Shown here: in pieces, positions 1 through 6,954 of the stretch
Numbering within the stretch: position 1 is the stretch's first letter
Layout of the letters: every line of letters begins with the position of its first letter
NCBI GenBank assembly: GCA_903837255.1
Contig: CAILTZ010000440.1
Location: 1 to 13,069, forward strand
Reading direction: 5' to 3'
DNA length: 13,069 bases
DNA from: an uncultured Pirellula sp.
GTDB taxonomy: Bacteria; Planctomycetota; Planctomycetia; Pirellulales; Pirellulaceae
Notes under the pieces: generated by a model
Database searches by the model: none
Told to the model about the DNA's origin: nothing
The model's input: only the letters and a program-made list of their open reading frames with translations
Program-made: the position numbers and the translations under genes

Positions 1-272
1 CCTTCGAGACTCTTGATGCCATTACCCTTCCCGACGACTTGGGAAATATTCTTGACGTCATCGAGGGTGATAGGTTCGGCGTTGTAGCGTTTCTCGAAGA
101 CCTCACGGCGGACGGCAGCCTCGAGGGCCTTGTCCGGGAAGAGATCTTGCGAGTAAGCATCCGAGCTAAGCAGTGCCAGGGAGATCAGGCCCGGGGAGAT
201 TAGATACAGAGCCCAAACAAAAAGAGGGTTCCAATGAGCTAGGCGAATGCCCACTGCGGTACTGGTTTGCAT
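1..272 (-). CDS. Secreted leucine-rich-repeat type protein, N-terminal fragment (cut by window edge)
   Basis: The minus strand is open from an ATG at 272 to the window edge, giving 90 residues with no stop. A good ribosome binding site (AGGAAA, 286-281) lies 8 bases before the ATG. Residues about 17-38 form a hydrophobic segment, followed by DAYSQD, so a signal peptide cleaved near residue 41 is likely. The mature start has the pattern of bacterial leucine-rich-repeat proteins just before their first repeat: LFPDKALEAAVRREVF, then EPITLDDVKNI, then GIKSLEG. In that family this reads as a cap (LE.AVR..., IT..D+..I) leading into repeats that end in 'gi.sLeGLe'. Only the cap and the start of the first repeat are inside the window, so repeat number and full length are unknown. 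Such proteins usually mediate extracellular protein-protein contacts. Secretion is well supported; the LRR assignment rests on about 45 residues and is moderate. Confidence 0.72.
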   Translation of the reverse strand, partial: MQTSTAVGIRLAHWNPLFVWALYLISPGLISLALLSSDAYSQDLFPDKALEAAVRREVFEKRYNAEPITLDDVKNISQVVGKGNGIKSLE

Positions 273-295
273 CCGTACGATTTCCTGTGGTTCGA

Positions 296-344
296 GGCGG
301 TTCGGTGGTGGTGGGAATGTACCACCACTTTAGCTAAAACCGCC
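296..344 (-). promoter_or_regulatory. Two-helix stem-loop 24 bases upstream of the LRR gene start
   Basis: Read on the minus strand, an outer perfect 7-bp helix (GGCGGTT with AACCGCC; 344-338 and 302-296) encloses a second perfect 7-bp helix (GTGGTGG with CCACCAC; 328-322 and 314-308) closed by a 7-base loop. Internal loops of 9 and 5 bases lie between them. It ends 23 bases before the LRR start codon, so it would sit in that gene's 5' leader if transcribed. No U-run follows, which argues against a simple intrinsic terminator. Its function is not known. Confidence 0.45.
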
Positions 345-371
345 AGCGATTTCCACTGCGTATCTTCTGCT

Positions 372-409
372 GTGCAAATCCGCGTGGGTGCAAATCCGCG
401 TGTGCACCC
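372..409. repeat. 15-base direct repeat (period 16) overlapping an inverted repeat
   Basis: GTGCAAATCCGCGTG occurs at 372-386 and again, identically, at 388-402 with one base (G) between. The second copy overlaps a perfect 7-bp inverted repeat, GGGTGCA (386-392) and TGCACCC (403-409), with a 10-base loop. Two adjacent identical sites plus dyad symmetry in a non-coding spacer could be a regulator binding site or a small tandem duplication. The sequence alone does not decide. Confidence 0.5.
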
Positions 410-513
410 TGCGCGTTGGAGATCCCAAACCGCACGACTCAGGGTTGCTAGGCCACCGCTGCTAAGTCAACCTGAACATCCGCGCAGCGCGAACCACCGA
501 AGTGGAAGCGTCT

Positions 514-530
514 CAAATCGAAACGATTTG
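514..530 (-). terminator. Hairpin directly after the bL33 stop codon
   Basis: On the minus strand CAAATCG, TTT, CGATTTG forms a perfect 7-bp stem with a 3-base loop, starting 3 bases after the bL33 stop. Position favours a transcription terminator or mRNA 3'-end stabiliser, but there is no U-tract and the stem is A/T rich, so the call is weak. A second small stem with a UUCG loop (505-494) follows. Confidence 0.35.
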
Positions 531-533
531 TGT

Positions 534-698
534 CTACTTGCGCTTTTCGGTGTGCAGCGTCACGCGTCGAAGTCTGGGTGAATACTTCTTGAGTTGCAGC
601 TTCTCAGCACCCGGTTTGCGAAACAAAACGTAGTTGATGTCACCGGTTTCCTGGCAAACCAAGTAAGTTGTTTCTTTCTTTTTCTTGCTCTTGGCCAT
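534..698 (-). CDS. rpmG: 50S ribosomal protein bL33
   Basis: A 54-codon frame runs from ATG at 698 to TAG at 536-534. The product starts MAKSKKKKETTYLVCQETGD and ends with KLQLKKYSPRLRRVTLHTEK, which matches the bL33 signature (KLeLKKY.PrlRkhtlH.E). bL33 is a small basic protein of the large ribosomal subunit near the E site. Length is typical (about 50-56 residues). Only one cysteine (C15) is present and both CxxC pairs are absent, so this is the zinc-independent form. A GGA motif lies 6 bases before the ATG. It stands alone, without the rpmB, secE or tRNA genes often found beside it, with the LRR gene 261 bases downstream on the same strand. Longer frames overlap it in other phases, but they lack any recognisable protein pattern. 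Confidence 0.95.
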   Translation of the reverse strand: MAKSKKKKETTYLVCQETGDINYVLFRKPGAEKLQLKKYSPRLRRVTLHTEKRK

Positions 699-994
699 GG
701 CTTTTCCAGACTCGCTCCGAAATATTTAGCGAAAAGGTATGAAGGTTGCGTATTATGCGAACGGATTGCCCTGTTGGCTAGCTCAACTCGGGAAAATCTG
801 CCTTTTGAGCGGGTTTCGGAACCCAATGGCCGAAAAAACGTCTAAGGACTCGTGGGTCGGCGTTTGGTTTTTCGCGGAATTTCCGATTTTTCCGGAAAAA
901 ACGACCCGTCGGGGCCCGAATTTTGCCTGTACACACCTACGGATCAGCTCGACGGGGTGTCCCATAAGCGAACTTTGGTAGGAAACGAAACATT
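699..994. promoter_or_regulatory. Divergent intergenic region between bL33 gene and giant surface-protein gene
   Basis: These 296 bases lie between two genes pointing away from each other and must hold both sets of start signals unless transcription starts further away. No credible coding frame is seen. The half nearer bL33 is A/T rich (for example TAAATAT read on the minus strand around 723-729), a possible -10 region, but I do not see a confident promoter. The other half carries the stem-loop at 854-907. Confidence 0.5.
854..907 (+). promoter_or_regulatory. Long imperfect stem-loop upstream of the giant surface-protein gene
   Basis: Three helices can stack: GGGTCG (854-859) with CGACCC (902-907), TTTTT (868-872) with AAAAA (897-901), and CGGAA (875-879) with TTCCG (890-894), closed by a 10-base loop. 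An 8-base bulge (860-867) and a 2x2 internal loop separate them. Two alternative local structures use the same bases: CGGAA-T-TTCCG (875-885) and the perfect 14-base palindrome TTTTTCCGGAAAAA (887-900). It ends 87 bases before the GTG start. It could be a leader RNA structure or a protein-binding dyad. Confidence 0.4.
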
Positions 995-3900
995 GTGAGG
1001 AAATTGATGACCAACTTGAATCAACCAGCGTCTGAGCAAGTTCGCGAGTGTGGTTTGCGTTCGTGGGTTTCGGGCGCTACCAAGGGAAAGATGCTCGTTC
1101 GACGGATCCTCGGGGAGAGTGTCCAAGCTAGCCACCGGGAAACGCGTCAGATCCGCTTCGAACCGCTCGAACGCCGCGAGCTCATGGCCAGTGACTTCTA
1201 TCAGGCAGCTTCCGAACAATCCCAATCGCTGCTAGCCCAGCAGTATGCGGCGCCGGCTTGGCAGGTCGCAAACCCAACTGCAAACTCCATCGCATCGGGT
1301 TTGGTTGCCGAGGGAGAAGCCACCGCCGCGCAAGATCTTGTCGCATTTGCCAAGGCTCTCTCAGCCGCAGGCGCGAAGTTCTACGGGGCCGACTGGTGCC
1401 CGTTTTGCACGGAGCAAAAGAACCTATTCCTCGAAGGAAAAAACTATCTGCCGTTCATCGAGATCAGCAACCCGGACCGCACACCGAATGCAACCGCGAC
1501 GGCAGAGAACATCACTACCTACCCGACCTGGAAGTTTGCCAATGGCCAAGTTGCAACCGGTCTACAAACCTTGCAGCAGCTTTCGACGATCTCCGGCGTG
1601 GCGATTCCTACCGGCACTCAACCGACATTTGTTGAGGTCTCTAACCAAACGGTTCGGGTCGGTTCCCCCGTTCACGTTCCGATCGATACCTACGACCCCA
1701 ACGGTGGTCCACTGACTGTGACCGTGTCGAGCAGCAATCCCAGCGTCATTTCCGCCCAGTTGGTTAGCAATCCCAAGTCGGTTCGCATGGTGGTCAACGG
1801 TTACGGTGAGATGGTCTTCCGGCTCTTTGCCGATGAAGCTTCCCGACCGGTCAATCAGTTCGAACAGCTTGTTAACTCGGGCTTTTACAACCAAACCGCC
1901 AGCAGCGATATCATCTTTCACCGAGTGGTTGATGGATTCATGATCCAAGCCGGTGATCCTACTGGAACTGGATCGGGTGGATCGACCCTCGGAGATTTCG
2001 ACGATCAATTCAATTTGAATCTGCAACACAACCGATCCGGGGTTCTATCCTATGCCAAGGCTGGACCAGACACGAACGATTCGCAGTTCTTTATTACCGA
2101 AGTAGCCACTCGGCATTTGGACTTCAAGCACTCGATCTTTGGGCAGTTGATCGAAGGTGAAGCAATTCGCGAAGGGATTTCGCGAACCAAAGTAGCCGCC
2201 CAATCCTCTGGCGAGGTCAGTCGCCCCGTCAACGAAGTAGTCATCAAGTCGATGGAAATCTTCAACGACACCAAGAACGGCTTGGTGCGGCTCAAATCCT
2301 TGGCCAGCAGTGGGACGTCGACCATTACCGTCACGGTCACCAACAGTACCGGCCAGTCTTTCTCCCGTTCGTTTACCGCCTCGGCAGCCGCAGATAACTC
2401 CAACGGCGCACCGTTCCTCAACGACATCACCGTCCCTCCGATCGCAGCAGGCCAGACCGTAACGGTTCAACTCGGTAGCCAAGACAAAGAAGGGGATGCC
2501 GTCGCCTACGATGCTACCCGTCAAGGCACGGTGCCGTATCAATTGAACATGAACAGCCAGACCGGTCTGTTGTCAGTGACTGCTCCGACGAACTTCAGTG
2601 GGAACTTCTCCGTTCGCGTCAGTGTGCGGCCTGCTAGTTCCACTGCCGCAAGCAGCTCCGACGATGCTCAAGTCCTAACGTTCAACGTTCCTGTGACCGT
2701 AGCGGCACCAACGTCCGTAGATCTGATTGCTGCGAGCGATACAGGCTCGAGCGATTCGGACAACCTCACCAGCGCCGGGAGCATGCAGTTCTTGGTCTCT
2801 GGTACGACCACCGGAGCCAATGTGGAGCTGAAGATCGGCACCCAGGTCATCGGTTCGGCCGTTGCCTCTGGAGCCACTACCACGATCACCACCACCCAGA
2901 TCGCTCCTCTTGGAAGCGGCACCTATTCGATCGTCGCGGTGCAGACCGTAAGCGGCACAACTTCAGCCGCCTCTCCAGCCCTTTCGATCGTTTATGACAA
3001 TGTTGCCCCAGCAGCGATCGCCAACAGCGGCTTGCCAACTCGCGCTAACGTTGGCACTCCGCTGAACTTTGACCTCAATCACCCCGAAGAAGGCCAGGGC
3101 TTGCGTTACGTTCTGGACAGTGCACCGGCCGGGATGACCATCGATCAGCAAACCGGTTTGATCTCCTGGACCCCGGCGGCGAACCAACTCGGTCCGCAAA
3201 CCGCTGTCTTGAAGCTTCAAGACAAAGCTGGAAACATCACCTCTCAGACTCTGGCTATCGCCGTGGCTGACACGGCCAAGATCGCGGTGGATATGTTCCT
3301 CCAAAACCTCAATGGTCAGCCGTTGACGAGCATCTCAGCCGGCCAAGAATTTCTGGTCAAGCTGGTCGTGCAAGACCTTCGAATCACCGGTTCAGGGACC
3401 GGTGAAGGGGTCTTCACGGCGTATGTCGACTTGAACTACGATGCTGCCAAGGTCGAGCCAGTGGCAAGCAATCCAATCACCTTTGATCCTCTGTTTCAAA
3501 ACGGAAAATCCGGGGACACCGCCACTGCTGGCCTGATCAACGAATTAGGTGCGTTTTCGTCTCTAACCGCTGGTCCAGGTCGAGATCCTCAGAACTTTAT
3601 CACCGTGAGGATGCGAGCTAAGTCTGGCGGGGTGGCCAAGTTCTCGATGGACGAGGCCGACGAGGGAAACAAGGCCTTTGGACTATTCCTAGATTCGGCC
3701 AGCTCCGGAGTCCCAGCCAACCGAGTCCTGTTTGATTCTAAGTCTCTAACGATCAGCACCAGTTTTACTGCTGCTGATGATAGTTTCAGCGTCAACGAGG
3801 ACTCCGCAAACAACTCGATCGATGTCCTCGCCAACGACACAATCTCGAGCGGTTCGAACGCAGTTTTGTCACTGCTCTCGGTTTCGACCCCTGACAAAGG

Positions 3901-5665
3901 TGGCACAGTATCGATCGCCAGTGGCGAGAAGAGATTGGTCTATACCCCGGCGCCAAACTTCAACGGGACCGAAAAGTTCACCTATGTCGTCAAAGATCAG
4001 ACAGGTGCCACTGCTACTGCGACCGTGACGATGAATGTCCAACCCGTCAACGATAACCCAGTGGCGGTCAACGATGTATTCGACACCGTCAAGTCGAACC
4101 AAACGGACGTGTTCCTCAACGTACTGGGCAACGATACCCTCGGCCCGGACTCTGGAGAGACTCTCATTGTCACGGCTCTTGGAGCAACCAGCCAAGGTGG
4201 TACGGTCAAAATCTCGACGGGAGGCAATGGAGTTCTCTACACGCCCAAAGCCAATTTCGTCGGTTCCGAATCGTTTACCTACACCATCAGCGATGGTAAA
4301 GGTGGAACCGCAACAGGCAACGTTACGGTAAATGTTAAGGTTGCGGTTCCCACTCCGACGGTTACTGGCGAATCCTTCACGATCCTCGAAGACAGCGCCG
4401 AGACGCAATTCGATGTGTTGGCAAACGACCTGCCAGCTGAGACTGGAAACACGCTCTCGATCGCTTCGGCTAAGGCCAACAGTGGCACGGTCAATACAAA
4501 CACAGCCAAGGATCGGATTCTCTACAAGCCGAATGCGAATTTCGTCGGAACCGACTTGATCGTCTACACCGTGCGAAGCAGCAACGGCGGCACTGCCGAT
4601 GCGACTGCAACGATCACCGTCACCTCGGTCAATGATGCACCCAATGCCGTTGCCGACACTCTGACGGTCACCACCGCCGCGAATCAAAGCATCAATGTGC
4701 TGGCCAACGATACCAATGTCGATGCCAACGAAACGTTGACGATCTCTGCAATAACGCAGCCCGAGAGCGGCAAGGGAACTGTCGCGATCGCGACCGATAA
4801 AAAGTCCTTGCTCTACAGTGCCCCATCGGCAAGCTTCACCGGTGAGGTCAACTTCACCTACACCATCAGCGATGGAAACGGTTTGTCATCCACGGCAAAT
4901 GTGAAACTCACCGTGGTCAACTTTACCCCGCGGGCTGTAGGGGTGACGACCATTACGCCTGTCCAAGGTGTTATGGTCGAGGCTAAACAAATTGGCGGAA
5001 TTGGAGTCAATGAAACCCCTGTAGTTTTGAACTCCGCGCGAGAAGGCCAAGTCGTGAAGGTTCCCGATGTGGGACCCGGTACGTACCAATTCTCGGTACC
5101 AACACTGCCGTTTTTCGCGGCCAAGCAGACATCCGCTCAAGTTGTCTCAGCTCCAACGGACGGAGATTCGCTCAGAACCCCGCTGAACGTCGGAGCTCGC
5201 GATCCAAAGTTCATGGATGTGCGTGACTTTACCAGCAAAGCACTTCGCAAAGGCATGACGCTGGCCGTGCAGCCAGCCCAACAAGCACTCTGGTATGACG
5301 GAGTCAAGGATTGGCGCAGCTACTCGAACATCCAAGTTACGCTCAATCAAGCAGCCACACAGCTGACGATCAACGCGACGGATCCGACCAACAAGGCGGT
5401 GACAACCACCCTGGCAACTACCGATTCACGCGTTCGATTGCGAGCCAAGGATGGAGCTAATCACCTGTTCCGGATCCAAGCTGCTCCGAGCGAAATGAAC
5501 TTCACCCCTGTTATTGCGCCTGCTAGCTCAAGCACTAGCGGTACGCCAAGCACCAGCGGTACTCAAGGAGCAAGTGGTGAAGGGGAGGGGAGAAGCTCCA
5601 GTCGGATGGCTGCTCCACCGGTGGTCATCGACCGAGCCCTCGATCAACTCTCTAGCGAGTTCTAA
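995..5665 (+). CDS. Giant secreted protein: thioredoxin-like, cyclophilin-type PPIase, Ig/cadherin-like repeats
   Basis: This 1556-residue protein is built as a surface or extracellular protein. Residues 54-65 (RFEPLERRELMA) match the planctomycete LEPR-type N-terminal motif behind a long basic lead. About 112-205 is thioredoxin-like, with active-site CPFC (135-138) and cis-proline in TYPTW (P177); it resembles the thioredoxin domain attached to VKOR proteins. About 269-425 is cyclophilin-type peptidyl-prolyl isomerase: FHRVVDGFMIQAGD with catalytic R310, then SQFFIT and LDFKHSIFG. About 470-570 and 573-668 are Ig/cadherin-like, 672-757 a putative-Ig (He_PIG) module, and 762-920 cohesin-like. 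Four cadherin-like repeats follow (about 925-1016, 1020-1115, 1122-1211, 1215-1308), each with IDVLANDT- and FTYTISDG-like motifs. The tail from 1309 is unassigned and ends Ser/Gly-rich. GTG 995 has TAGGA 11 bases upstream; ATG 1007 with GAGG 6 bases upstream is equally possible. Confidence 0.9.
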   Translation: MRKLMTNLNQPASEQVRECGLRSWVSGATKGKMLVRRILGESVQASHRETRQIRFEPLERRELMASDFYQAASEQSQSLLAQQYAAPAWQVANPTANSIASGLVAEGEATAAQDLVAFAKALSAAGAKFYGADWCPFCTEQKNLFLEGKNYLPFIEISNPDRTPNATATAENITTYPTWKFANGQVATGLQTLQQLSTISGVAIPTGTQPTFVEVSNQTVRVGSPVHVPIDTYDPNGGPLTVTVSSSNPSVISAQLVSNPKSVRMVVNGYGEMVFRLFADEASRPVNQFEQLVNSGFYNQTASSDIIFHRVVDGFMIQAGDPTGTGSGGSTLGDFDDQFNLNLQHNRSGVLSYAKAGPDTNDSQFFITEVATRHLDFKHSIFGQLIEGEAIREGISRTKVAAQSSGEVSRPVNEVVIKSMEIFNDTKNGLVRLKSLASSGTSTITVTVTNSTGQSFSRSFTASAAADNSNGAPFLNDITVPPIAAGQTVTVQLGSQDKEGDAVAYDATRQGTVPYQLNMNSQTGLLSVTAPTNFSGNFSVRVSVRPASSTAASSSDDAQVLTFNVPVTVAAPTSVDLIAASDTGSSDSDNLTSAGSMQFLVSGTTTGANVELKIGTQVIGSAVASGATTTITTTQIAPLGSGTYSIVAVQTVSGTTSAASPALSIVYDNVAPAAIANSGLPTRANVGTPLNFDLNHPEEGQGLRYVLDSAPAGMTIDQQTGLISWTPAANQLGPQTAVLKLQDKAGNITSQTLAIAVADTAKIAVDMFLQNLNGQPLTSISAGQEFLVKLVVQDLRITGSGTGEGVFTAYVDLNYDAAKVEPVASNPITFDPLFQNGKSGDTATAGLINELGAFSSLTAGPGRDPQNFITVRMRAKSGGVAKFSMDEADEGNKAFGLFLDSASSGVPANRVLFDSKSLTISTSFTAADDSFSVNEDSANNSIDVLANDTISSGSNAVLSLLSVSTPDKGGTVSIASGEKRLVYTPAPNFNGTEKFTYVVKDQTGATATATVTMNVQPVNDNPVAVNDVFDTVKSNQTDVFLNVLGNDTLGPDSGETLIVTALGATSQGGTVKISTGGNGVLYTPKANFVGSESFTYTISDGKGGTATGNVTVNVKVAVPTPTVTGESFTILEDSAETQFDVLANDLPAETGNTLSIASAKANSGTVNTNTAKDRILYKPNANFVGTDLIVYTVRSSNGGTADATATITVTSVNDAPNAVADTLTVTTAANQSINVLANDTNVDANETLTISAITQPESGKGTVAIATDKKSLLYSAPSASFTGEVNFTYTISDGNGLSSTANVKLTVVNFTPRAVGVTTITPVQGVMVEAKQIGGIGVNETPVVLNSAREGQVVKVPDVGPGTYQFSVPTLPFFAAKQTSAQVVSAPTDGDSLRTPLNVGARDPKFMDVRDFTSKALRKGMTLAVQPAQQALWYDGVKDWRSYSNIQVTLNQAATQLTINATDPTNKAVTTTLATTDSRVRLRAKDGANHLFRIQAAPSEMNFTPVIAPASSSTSGTPSTSGTQGASGEGEGRSSSRMAAPPVVIDRALDQLSSEF
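3767..4918 (+). repeat. Four tandem cadherin-like repeats inside the giant protein
   Basis: Four units of about 92-95 residues repeat in protein residues 925-1308. Each starts with an acidic segment (DDSFSVNEDS, NDVFDTVKSN, GESFTILEDS, ADTLTVTTAA), continues with a DVLANDT-like motif, has a LxYTPxxNFxG-like strand, and ends with YT-SDG-GGTATATVTV and a VNDAPVA-like linker. DNA identity is mostly diverged, but the 20-base stretch at 4277-4296 (repeat 2) recurs exactly at 4856-4875 (repeat 4). Such repeats form extended stalks in bacterial adhesins. Confidence 0.75.
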
Positions 5666-5672
5666 TCGCTAG
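5652..5672. terminator. Hairpin spanning the stop codon of the giant gene
   Basis: CTAGCGA (5652-5658) and TCGCTAG (5666-5672) form a perfect 7-bp stem whose 7-base loop contains the TAA stop. It lies at a convergent gene junction. No U-run follows on either strand, so termination activity is uncertain. Confidence 0.3.
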
Positions 5673-5727
5673 CCGCCTTTCCAAAAAAATCAACGACTCC
5701 CACATCTCGCCGCAAGTGCGTCAGGCA

Positions 5728-5754
5728 AGAGTTTGACTCACTCGGCAAAACTCT
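5728..5754. terminator. Weak hairpin in the convergent gap
   Basis: AGAGTTT (5728-5734) and AAACTCT (5748-5754) pair perfectly over 7 bp with a 13-base loop, between the ends of the giant gene and the BNR-protein gene. Placement suggests a shared terminator region. The long loop and lack of a clear U-tract keep confidence low. Confidence 0.25.
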
Positions 5755-5772
5755 CGTGCGCTCAGCAAAATC

Positions 5773-6954
5773 TCACTTCGATTCGATCCATTCCTGATTG
5801 AATTCGGCGTGCTTCATGCTTTTTCCGCCAGCGACGAAATAACTGTAGATCGCATGGATGCGACCATCGGAACTTTGAATGATGGCCGGGTAATGAAACG
5901 AACCAGCAGGCTCGTTCTCGAGATACTTCGGTGCAGACCAAGTCTTGCCCTCGTCGTGCGAAACAGACAATGCCAAGCGGTTGCGCCCCTTGTTGGTGTC
6001 GTTATAAATCAAAATCCAATCGCCGTTGCTCAGACGCACTGCATCCAGACCCGATCCGGGGTTATCAAGCTCGATGCTGCTGACATCCGACCAACTCTCT
6101 GCTCGGTCCGTCGAGGTCGCTGTCCGGATCTTGCCCGTAAATCCATTCTCTCGCATGTAAGCCACCAAGCTACCGTCTTTTTTCTGCAGCACTGCGGGCT
6201 GGATGTTCCCAAAACCCATCAGTGGCTTACTGGCTCGCCAGCTTGTGCCATGGTCGTCGCTGATGGCCATGAGCGAAAAAGAGTACGTGTCCGAATACAA
6301 TGGGAGCACCAGCCTGCCGGTGTCCAGCAGCGTCGGCTTGCACCGAGTTTGCCAACCGAGCCTCTGATAGAGTTTATCGCTCAGTCGACCTCGCACCTCG
6401 ACGACCTCTTTTTCAAGGTTTTCAGCAAGAGGCTTGGGAATCGTCGCTAGCAATGCATCGAGCTTGGCAAGCGCCTCGGCACTAAAGTCCTCGGGTTTGA
6501 GCCATAAACTCTCCTTGCGGTCCCACTTGGGACTCCCTGTCCCTAACGGTTGGTTGGAAACCAACTGCTGAGTGACGCACGACTCCCATGTATTGGCGAG
6601 TACCAACGGCCAAAACAAATGCAAATGCCCTTGGCCATCGACCATCATCGCGGTGTTGCCATCTGGGAACCCAGGCGTGTCGGTCATGACAAAGTCTTGG
6701 GACCACTCCTTGGAGCCTTTGGCAAGTCTTGCTCCGTAGATGGCAACATCGTCGGCTTTGCGCTCCCCAGAGCCTCGATACCAGGATGCCACAAAGGACC
6801 CGTCGCTGAGTTCGACGAGGCTCGGAGCGTGATTGTGCTCGGCCCGTAAAGGAAAAACCAACTCGGAGCGAAAGTAAGGCTCCTGGGCACGAAGGCCTTG
6901 GATGCCAAACAAAATTCCCAAAGCAAATAGGATTGTCTTTAAATGCGTCTTCAT
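5773..6954 (-). CDS. Secreted BNR-repeat / sialidase-family protein
   Basis: The 393-residue product has a classical signal peptide (MKTHLKTILFALGILFGIQG, likely cut after LRA or LRAQ, residue 23-24). Three Asp-box motifs of the six-bladed sialidase fold are visible: SDDHGTSW (232-239), STDRAESW (281-288) and SHDEGKTW (332-339). The opening HAPSLVELSDGSFVASWYRGSGE is typical of the BNR_2 sialidase-like family. In true exo-sialidases three arginines bind the carboxylate; R60, R204 and R268 are candidates, but this cannot be settled by eye and the actual sugar substrate is unknown. Its ATG overlaps the stop of the dioxygenase gene by ATGA, so the two are translationally coupled and this is the distal gene. 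It likely acts outside the cytoplasmic membrane on a polysaccharide or glycoconjugate. The family call is firm; sialic acid specificity is not. Confidence 0.85.
   Translation of the reverse strand: MKTHLKTILFALGILFGIQGLRAQEPYFRSELVFPLRAEHNHAPSLVELSDGSFVASWYRGSGERKADDVAIYGARLAKGSKEWSQDFVMTDTPGFPDGNTAMMVDGQGHLHLFWPLVLANTWESCVTQQLVSNQPLGTGSPKWDRKESLWLKPEDFSAEALAKLDALLATIPKPLAENLEKEVVEVRGRLSDKLYQRLGWQTRCKPTLLDTGRLVLPLYSDTYSFSLMAISDDHGTSWRASKPLMGFGNIQPAVLQKKDGSLVAYMRENGFTGKIRTATSTDRAESWSDVSSIELDNPGSGLDAVRLSNGDWILIYNDTNKGRNRLALSVSHDEGKTWSAPKYLENEPAGSFHYPAIIQSSDGRIHAIYSYFVAGGKSMKHAEFNQEWIESK

Larger units (their letters stand above)
273..533. promoter_or_regulatory. Gene-free spacer between bL33 gene and LRR gene, with repeats and structure
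   Basis: These 261 bases separate two minus-strand genes. I found no convincing reading frame and no tRNA cloverleaf on either strand. The spacer holds a compact two-helix stem-loop (296-344), a 15-base direct repeat (372-386 and 388-402) that overlaps an inverted repeat, and a hairpin right after the bL33 stop (514-530). A promoter or 5' leader for the LRR gene must lie here if that gene is not co-transcribed with bL33, but I see no clear -35/-10 pair. Confidence 0.5.

Noticed and set aside
372..402. Possible CRISPR array
   Set aside because: Only two 15-base copies with a one-base spacer; no spacer-repeat pattern and no cas genes.
273..533. Possible tRNA or small RNA gene next to bL33
   Set aside because: GGTTCGAG near 289 resembles a T-loop, but no T-stem, acceptor stem or anticodon arm can be drawn on either strand.
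267..581. 104-codon plus-strand frame in the spacer
   Set aside because: It overlaps the real bL33 gene end and the LRR gene start on the other strand, and its arginine/serine/proline-rich product has no motif.
560..826. 88-codon minus-strand frame overlapping bL33
   Set aside because: It is in a different phase from the bL33 frame, which matches a universal ribosomal protein; the longer frame matches nothing.
3869..4687. 272-codon minus-strand open frame inside the giant gene
   Set aside because: It lies opposite the cadherin-like repeats, whose plus-strand frame has clear domain motifs. The minus product is arginine/aspartate rich with no family pattern, typical of antisense shadow frames.
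5809..6450. 213-codon plus-strand frame opposite the BNR-protein gene
   Set aside because: The minus strand has a signal peptide and three Asp boxes; the plus product has no recognisable motif.
5773..6954. Naming the BNR protein a true neuraminidase
   Set aside because: Asp boxes define the fold only; the catalytic Tyr/Glu pair, Asp and three arginines could not be assigned with certainty.
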